Positions 60,938 to 64,000 of a stretch of 64,000 nt of DNA are shown one piece after another. Location: positions 10,970 through 74,969 of the forward strand of contig JBLNDI010000018.1 in NCBI GenBank assembly GCA_050261495.1, read 5' to 3'. Source of the stretch: JBMNKL01 sp050261495 (GTDB lineage: Bacteria > Bacillota > Clostridia > Acetivibrionales > DTU013). Position 1 is the stretch's first letter; each line of letters opens with the position of its first letter. A program made the position numbers and the translations under genes. A model generated the notes under the pieces. The model had not been told where the DNA came from, did no database searches, and saw only the letters and a list, made by a program, of their open reading frames with translations.

Positions 60938-61031
60938 TGGCTATGGGCAATGGTTGGTTTAGCCATGGGCAGCGGTTAACTTTAGCCCATGGGCAGTGGT
61001 TAATTTTAGCCATGGGTAGCGATTAAGCTCA
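60938..61031. repeat. Tandem repeat, about four units of 23-24 bp
   Basis: Units begin at 60938, 60962, 60985 and 61009 and share GCCATGGGCAGCGGTTAA-like sequence (unit 4 carries a variant). GGCTATGGGCAATGG at the left end recurs in altered form at 47834. No coding frame or ribosome site is seen. Confidence 0.8.
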
Positions 61032-61169
61032 GTCAAAAGCAGCGGTATGTATTCACACCTGACTGCCGGTATTGTATAATATTGGATAAGCGAGATAGCG
61101 GGAACGCATGATATAATACAACAGGAATTAACCAGGTCCGGTATCCGTGGATGAAAGGTTTTTTAAATA

Positions 61170-61598
61170 ATGGGTAATGATATATTTGAAAAAATCGGAG
61201 GAAAATTTTCCGGGTTGCAGTCCAATTTGAATGAGTATTCCCCGCTGGTATTCGCTTACGTCGGCGATGCGGTTTATGAGCTCTATGTCCGGACGCTTCT
61301 TATCAGTAAAGGCAATGCGCCGGTCAACAAGCTGCATAAACGGTCGGTTTCATTTGTAAAAGCCAAGGCACAGTCCGACATTATACATAAAATGCTCGAG
61401 AGCCTGGCTCCCGAGGAACTGGACATTGTCAGGAGAGGCAGGAATGCGAAATCGGGAACTATCCCGAAAAACGCGGATGTAACGGATTACAGGTACGCGA
61501 CGGGGTTTGAATCATTGCTGGGCTATCTCTATTTAAAAGGCGACTATGTCAGGCTGCTGGAATTGCTGAAGGCGTCCGTGGAAAAAAACGGAGTTTGA
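61170..61598 (+). CDS. mrnC: Mini-ribonuclease III
   Basis: 142 residues: the RNase III catalytic domain without a dsRNA-binding domain (FAYVGDAVYELYVRTLLI with the catalytic Asp; ALAAEELDIVRRGRNAKSG-like; FESLLGYLYLKGDYVRLLEL). Matures 23S rRNA 3' and 5' ends in Firmicutes. AAAGG precedes the ATG. First of a run with rlmB, yacP and sigH. Confidence 0.95.
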   Translation: MGNDIFEKIGGKFSGLQSNLNEYSPLVFAYVGDAVYELYVRTLLISKGNAPVNKLHKRSVSFVKAKAQSDIIHKMLESLAPEELDIVRRGRNAKSGTIPKNADVTDYRYATGFESLLGYLYLKGDYVRLLELLKASVEKNGV

Positions 61599-61601
61599 AG
61601 G

Positions 61602-62423
61602 ATGAGAAACAACCACACTATGAGAGACAAGCATACCGACGGTGTTCCCGAATCATGGGAAGACTTGTTCAGGCTGGAAGGCAGGAACCCTGTCCTGGAA
61701 GCATTAAAATCGGGCCGGAGCATAAATAAGCTTCTGGTAACCAGGGGAGAGCGGGAAGGCTCAATCAAGCAAATCATCGCGCTGGCCAGGCATAAGCACA
61801 TTCCCATACAGGAAGTGGACAGGTCCAGGCTGGATGCCATTTCCGGCACACACGCGCACCAGGGTGTTATCGCGCTTGTCGCGGCGAAGGAATACGTGGA
61901 AGTGGACGATATACTTGAAAGAGCCGCGAACGAGGGGAAGCCGCCCTTTATTGTGATACTTGACGGCATATGCGATGCGCATAACCTGGGTTCAATACTT
62001 AGAACCGCGGATGCAGCGGGAGTGCATGGCGTAATAATACCAAAACGCAGGGCGGTGGGGCTTAACGCGGCGGTATCAAAAGCCTCCGCGGGAGCTATTG
62101 AATATGTGCCCGTAGCCAGGGTGACAAATATTGTCCAGACGATTGAGTACCTGAAAAAGCGGAATATATGGATTGCAGGAACCGATTCCACGGGAGGGAA
62201 GCCATATTTCGAAAGCGATCTCACCGGGGCCATTGCGCTGGTAATCGGCAGCGAAGGCGAAGGTATGGGGAAACTGGTCAGGGAGAGCTGCGATTTTATT
62301 GTCAATATTCCCATGATGGGAAGGATAACTTCGCTAAATGCCGCTGTAGCCGGCGCCATTGTAATTTATGAGATACTAAGGCAAAGGAGCGTGAAGCAGG
62401 CCCCATGGAATACCTCATTGTAG
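61602..62423 (+). CDS. rlmB: 23S rRNA (guanosine-2'-O-)-methyltransferase RlmB
   Basis: 273 residues: an N-terminal L30-like substrate domain (VLEALKSGRSINKLLVTRGE) and a SPOUT methyltransferase domain with NLGSILRTADAAGVHGVI, IGSEGEGMGKLVRE and PMMGRITSLNAAVAGAIVIY. It methylates a 23S rRNA guanosine (2251 in E. coli). GGAG precedes the ATG; mrnC ends 3 bp upstream and yacP starts 19 bp before the rlmB stop. Confidence 0.95.
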   Translation: MRNNHTMRDKHTDGVPESWEDLFRLEGRNPVLEALKSGRSINKLLVTRGEREGSIKQIIALARHKHIPIQEVDRSRLDAISGTHAHQGVIALVAAKEYVEVDDILERAANEGKPPFIVILDGICDAHNLGSILRTADAAGVHGVIIPKRRAVGLNAAVSKASAGAIEYVPVARVTNIVQTIEYLKKRNIWIAGTDSTGGKPYFESDLTGAIALVIGSEGEGMGKLVRESCDFIVNIPMMGRITSLNAAVAGAIVIYEILRQRSVKQAPWNTSL

Positions 62424-62917
62424 ACGGCTACAATATTATCAACGCATGGGACGATATTTTTGACATAAACGGCGGAGAACCGCTGGAGGATTGCAGGGAC
62501 AAGCTTGCAAACATGCTCTCGAATTACCAGGGTGTCAGGAAATATAATATAATACTGGTGTTTGACGCGCATTTAAAAAAGGGAGGCAGGGAAAAGGAAT
62601 ATTTTTTCGATAATATAAAAATTGTGTATACAAAAGAAGGCGAAACTGCCGATAATTATATTGAAAGGTTTGTTCACCAGTTGGGAAATCTGCATACCGT
62701 CAGGGTTGCGACTTCCGATTACCTGGAGCAGACAATGATCTTAAGCAACGGCGGTATCCGCATGTCGCCCAGGGAACTCAGGGAGGAGCTTGAGATGGTG
62801 AATAAGGATATAAAAACAGTTTTATTTCCCAACAGGGTAAAGACAAACGCCATCGGGACAAACATTGATCCCGCGTTGCTGGAGAAGCTTGAAGGGATGC
62901 GACGGGGCGAGCGTTAA
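62405..62917 (+). CDS. yacP: YacP-like NYN (PIN-like) domain ribonuclease
   Basis: 170 residues with YLIVDGYNIINAW (the first NYN Asp), ILVFDAHLK, AD-containing ETADNYIER and VATSDYLEQTMI (further acidic residues), matching YacP/Rae1, a ribosome-dependent mRNA endonuclease of Firmicutes. It overlaps rlmB by 19 bp and precedes sigH by a short promoter region. Confidence 0.93.
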   Translation: MEYLIVDGYNIINAWDDIFDINGGEPLEDCRDKLANMLSNYQGVRKYNIILVFDAHLKKGGREKEYFFDNIKIVYTKEGETADNYIERFVHQLGNLHTVRVATSDYLEQTMILSNGGIRMSPRELREELEMVNKDIKTVLFPNRVKTNAIGTNIDPALLEKLEGMRRGER

Positions 62918-62918
62918 C

Positions 62919-62947
62919 TTGACATAAAAGATTACGTTACGTATAAT
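62919..62947 (+). promoter_or_regulatory. Near-perfect sigma-A promoter of sigH
   Basis: TTGACA at 62919-62924 and TATAAT at 62942-62947 with a 17-bp spacer, overlapping the end of yacP. It gives sigH a transcript independent of the upstream genes. Confidence 0.85.
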
Positions 62948-63017
62948 AGGTATGACCACAACCCTTAAAAACATGCCTATTCACATAGATTTGTATTACG
63001 TTTAAGGGGGCATATTC

Positions 63018-63662
63018 TTGAAGTCAAATGCTCAAGCTGAGGCACAATTGAGTTATAATCCGGCAATTGACGAGGAACTCATCAGGGATGCCAAGTCTGG
63101 AAACACTCAAGCCCTTGAATATTTGATCAATAAGTACAAAAGTTTTGTTCGCGCAAAGGCGAGGACATATTTTCTCATTGGAGCAGACAGGGAAGATATT
63201 ATCCAGGAAGGCATGATAGGCCTTTACAAGGCAATCAGGGATTACAGGGGGGACAAGTTCTCCTCCTTCAGGGCTTTTGCCGAGCTATGCATTACACGGC
63301 AGATCATAACTGCAATCAAGACTGCCACTCGGCAGAAACATATCCCGCTGAATTCATATATTTCCTTAAACAAGCCTATTTTTGACGAGGAATCCGACCG
63401 CACGCTGCTCGACGTGATAAGCGAGGAAAGCGTCAACGATCCTGAAGAGATGATGATCAACAGGGAGGAATTCGCGGGGATAGAGGTAAAGATGGGGGAA
63501 ATTCTGAGCGACCTGGAATGGGAAGTGCTGTCCCAGTATCTCCAGGGGCGTTCTTACCAGGAAATCGCCGTTTTGCTTCGCAGGCATGTAAAGTCCATCG
63601 ACAATGCGCTGCAGAGAGTGAAACGCAAACTCGAGAAATACCTGGAAGAGGGTAAAATCTAA
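63018..63662 (+). CDS. sigH: RNA polymerase sigma-H factor
   Basis: 214 residues with sigma-70 region 2 (DREDIIQEGMIGLYKAIRDY, SSFRAFAELCITRQIITAIK) and region 4 (VLSQYLQGRSYQEIAVLLRR, KSIDNALQRVKRKLEKY). SigH is the transition-state sigma factor needed to start sporulation. TTG start at 63018 follows AAGGGGG; TTG starts recur in this genome. Gene order mrnC-rlmB-yacP-sigH is conserved. Confidence 0.95.
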   Translation: MKSNAQAEAQLSYNPAIDEELIRDAKSGNTQALEYLINKYKSFVRAKARTYFLIGADREDIIQEGMIGLYKAIRDYRGDKFSSFRAFAELCITRQIITAIKTATRQKHIPLNSYISLNKPIFDEESDRTLLDVISEESVNDPEEMMINREEFAGIEVKMGEILSDLEWEVLSQYLQGRSYQEIAVLLRRHVKSIDNALQRVKRKLEKYLEEGKI

Positions 63663-63732
63663 GGAAGCGCGATTCTCTTGGCGTCTTAATTCTCGCCGTG
63701 CCCATTCGTTCCTATAGCAAATTTCGGTTCTA

Positions 63733-63761
63733 TTGAATTTAACCTGCCGCTATGGTAGAAT
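63733..63761 (+). promoter_or_regulatory. Candidate promoter of the HerA-like pseudogene
   Basis: TTGAAT at 63733-63738 and TAGAAT at 63756-63761, 17 bp apart; the pseudogene ATG follows 67 bp later with GAGAGGTG before it. Confidence 0.5.
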
Positions 63762-63828
63762 TTTCGTGGCATTATTTTACTGTTCCAACCGGTACAACCA
63801 GCCATAAATTTGCGTGAGAGGTGTTACC

Positions 63829-64000
63829 ATGCCAGTCGATAACGGGCTTTTATTTGCGAAGGGACAAACGGAATTGAGGATACTGCCGGGCATGGCCAAC
63901 AGGCACGGTCTGATAGCGGGGGCAGGGACTTTATGAGAACCGACTCCAACGGCAAGGGAATGGTGAACATACTTGCCGCCGACAAGCTTTATCAATTGCC
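63829..64000 (+). pseudogene. HerA-like helicase (DUF853) pseudogene, internal deletion, runs off window
   Basis: ATG at 63829 begins MPVDNGLLFAKGQ... with ILPGMANRHGLIAGAGT, the conserved N-terminus of DUF853/HerA-like ATPases, which should continue into a Walker A (ATGTGKT). Instead it stops at TGA 63934-63936. A second frame then reads TDSNGKGMVNILAADKLYQL, which resembles a segment found a couple of hundred residues later in intact proteins. So the Walker A region and much following sequence are lost. The right end is cut by the window. Confidence 0.72.

Noticed and set aside
1..64000. tRNA, rRNA, CRISPR arrays or complete insertion sequences
   Set aside because: I looked for cloverleaf ends, regularly spaced repeats and transposase motifs and saw none; a tRNAscan-SE or CRISPR search would be needed to exclude weak cases.

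Overview
The window looks like the chromosome of a spore-forming, saccharolytic member of the Clostridia. Evidence: an alpha/beta-type SASP, SigH, YtxC, CotS/CotSA-like coat genes and YabE; AGGAGG-type ribosome binding sites; frequent TTG and GTG starts; mid-range GC; and PPi-type phosphofructokinase, GTP-type PEPCK, GH42 and GH51. I see no rRNA, tRNA, CRISPR array, phage module or intact insertion sequence.

Layout. 1-3.3 kb: divergent sugar ABC locus (lipoprotein binding protein, DeoR regulator, double ATPase). 3.5-7.6 kb: yabE, rsmA and a GH42 beta-galactosidase, then a scrap of a yabE-like 3D-domain end. 7.8-9.2 kb (minus): DUF3307 membrane protein and SatD, preceded by an array of palindromic repeats. 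9.6-11.4 kb: GTP-PEPCK. 11.7-23.2 kb: housekeeping genes (ZapA, dUTPase, REC/degenerate-GGDEF protein, PPi-PFK, LTA-synthase-like enzyme, Nudix, YigZ, histidine kinase, YebC, phosphohexomutase). 23.2-33.8 kb: small sporulation and clostridial proteins, YtxC, a P-loop/Asp23 fusion, DUF4397, DUF6062, OGG, DUF3343, a well-structured candidate noncoding RNA at 30.2-30.5 kb, a propeller/coiled-coil protein and YvlD.

34.0-36.4 kb: a T-box leader drives cysE-cysS. 36.7-41.6 kb (minus): two CotS-like kinases, a glycosyltransferase, UDP-glucose dehydrogenase and a broken epimerase, probably a spore-surface glycan operon. 42.1-47.8 kb: lplA-gcvT-gcvH-gcvPA-gcvPB, a complete glycine cleavage operon (without the L protein) with its own lipoate ligase. 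47.9-54.0 kb: an ABC importer with GH51 arabinofuranosidase and a divergent ArsR-type regulator carrying a large extra domain. 54.1-59.3 kb: FtsX-type ABC exporter plus two-component system. 59.4-60.8 kb: SDR and ThuA. 61.2-63.7 kb: mrnC-rlmB-yacP-sigH, which in many Firmicutes directly follows cysS; here about 25 kb intervenes. The window ends in a HerA-like helicase pseudogene.

The least explained features are the SatD/DUF3307 pair with its palindrome array (SatD carries cyclase-like GD and GDE motifs and a C-terminal HTH), the 30.2-kb RNA with a long-range stem and several hairpins, and a histidine kinase whose natural reading frame begins at an ATA codon overlapping the response-regulator stop. 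Start codons were chosen by ribosome binding site and family length, so several genes are shorter or longer than the maximal ORF.
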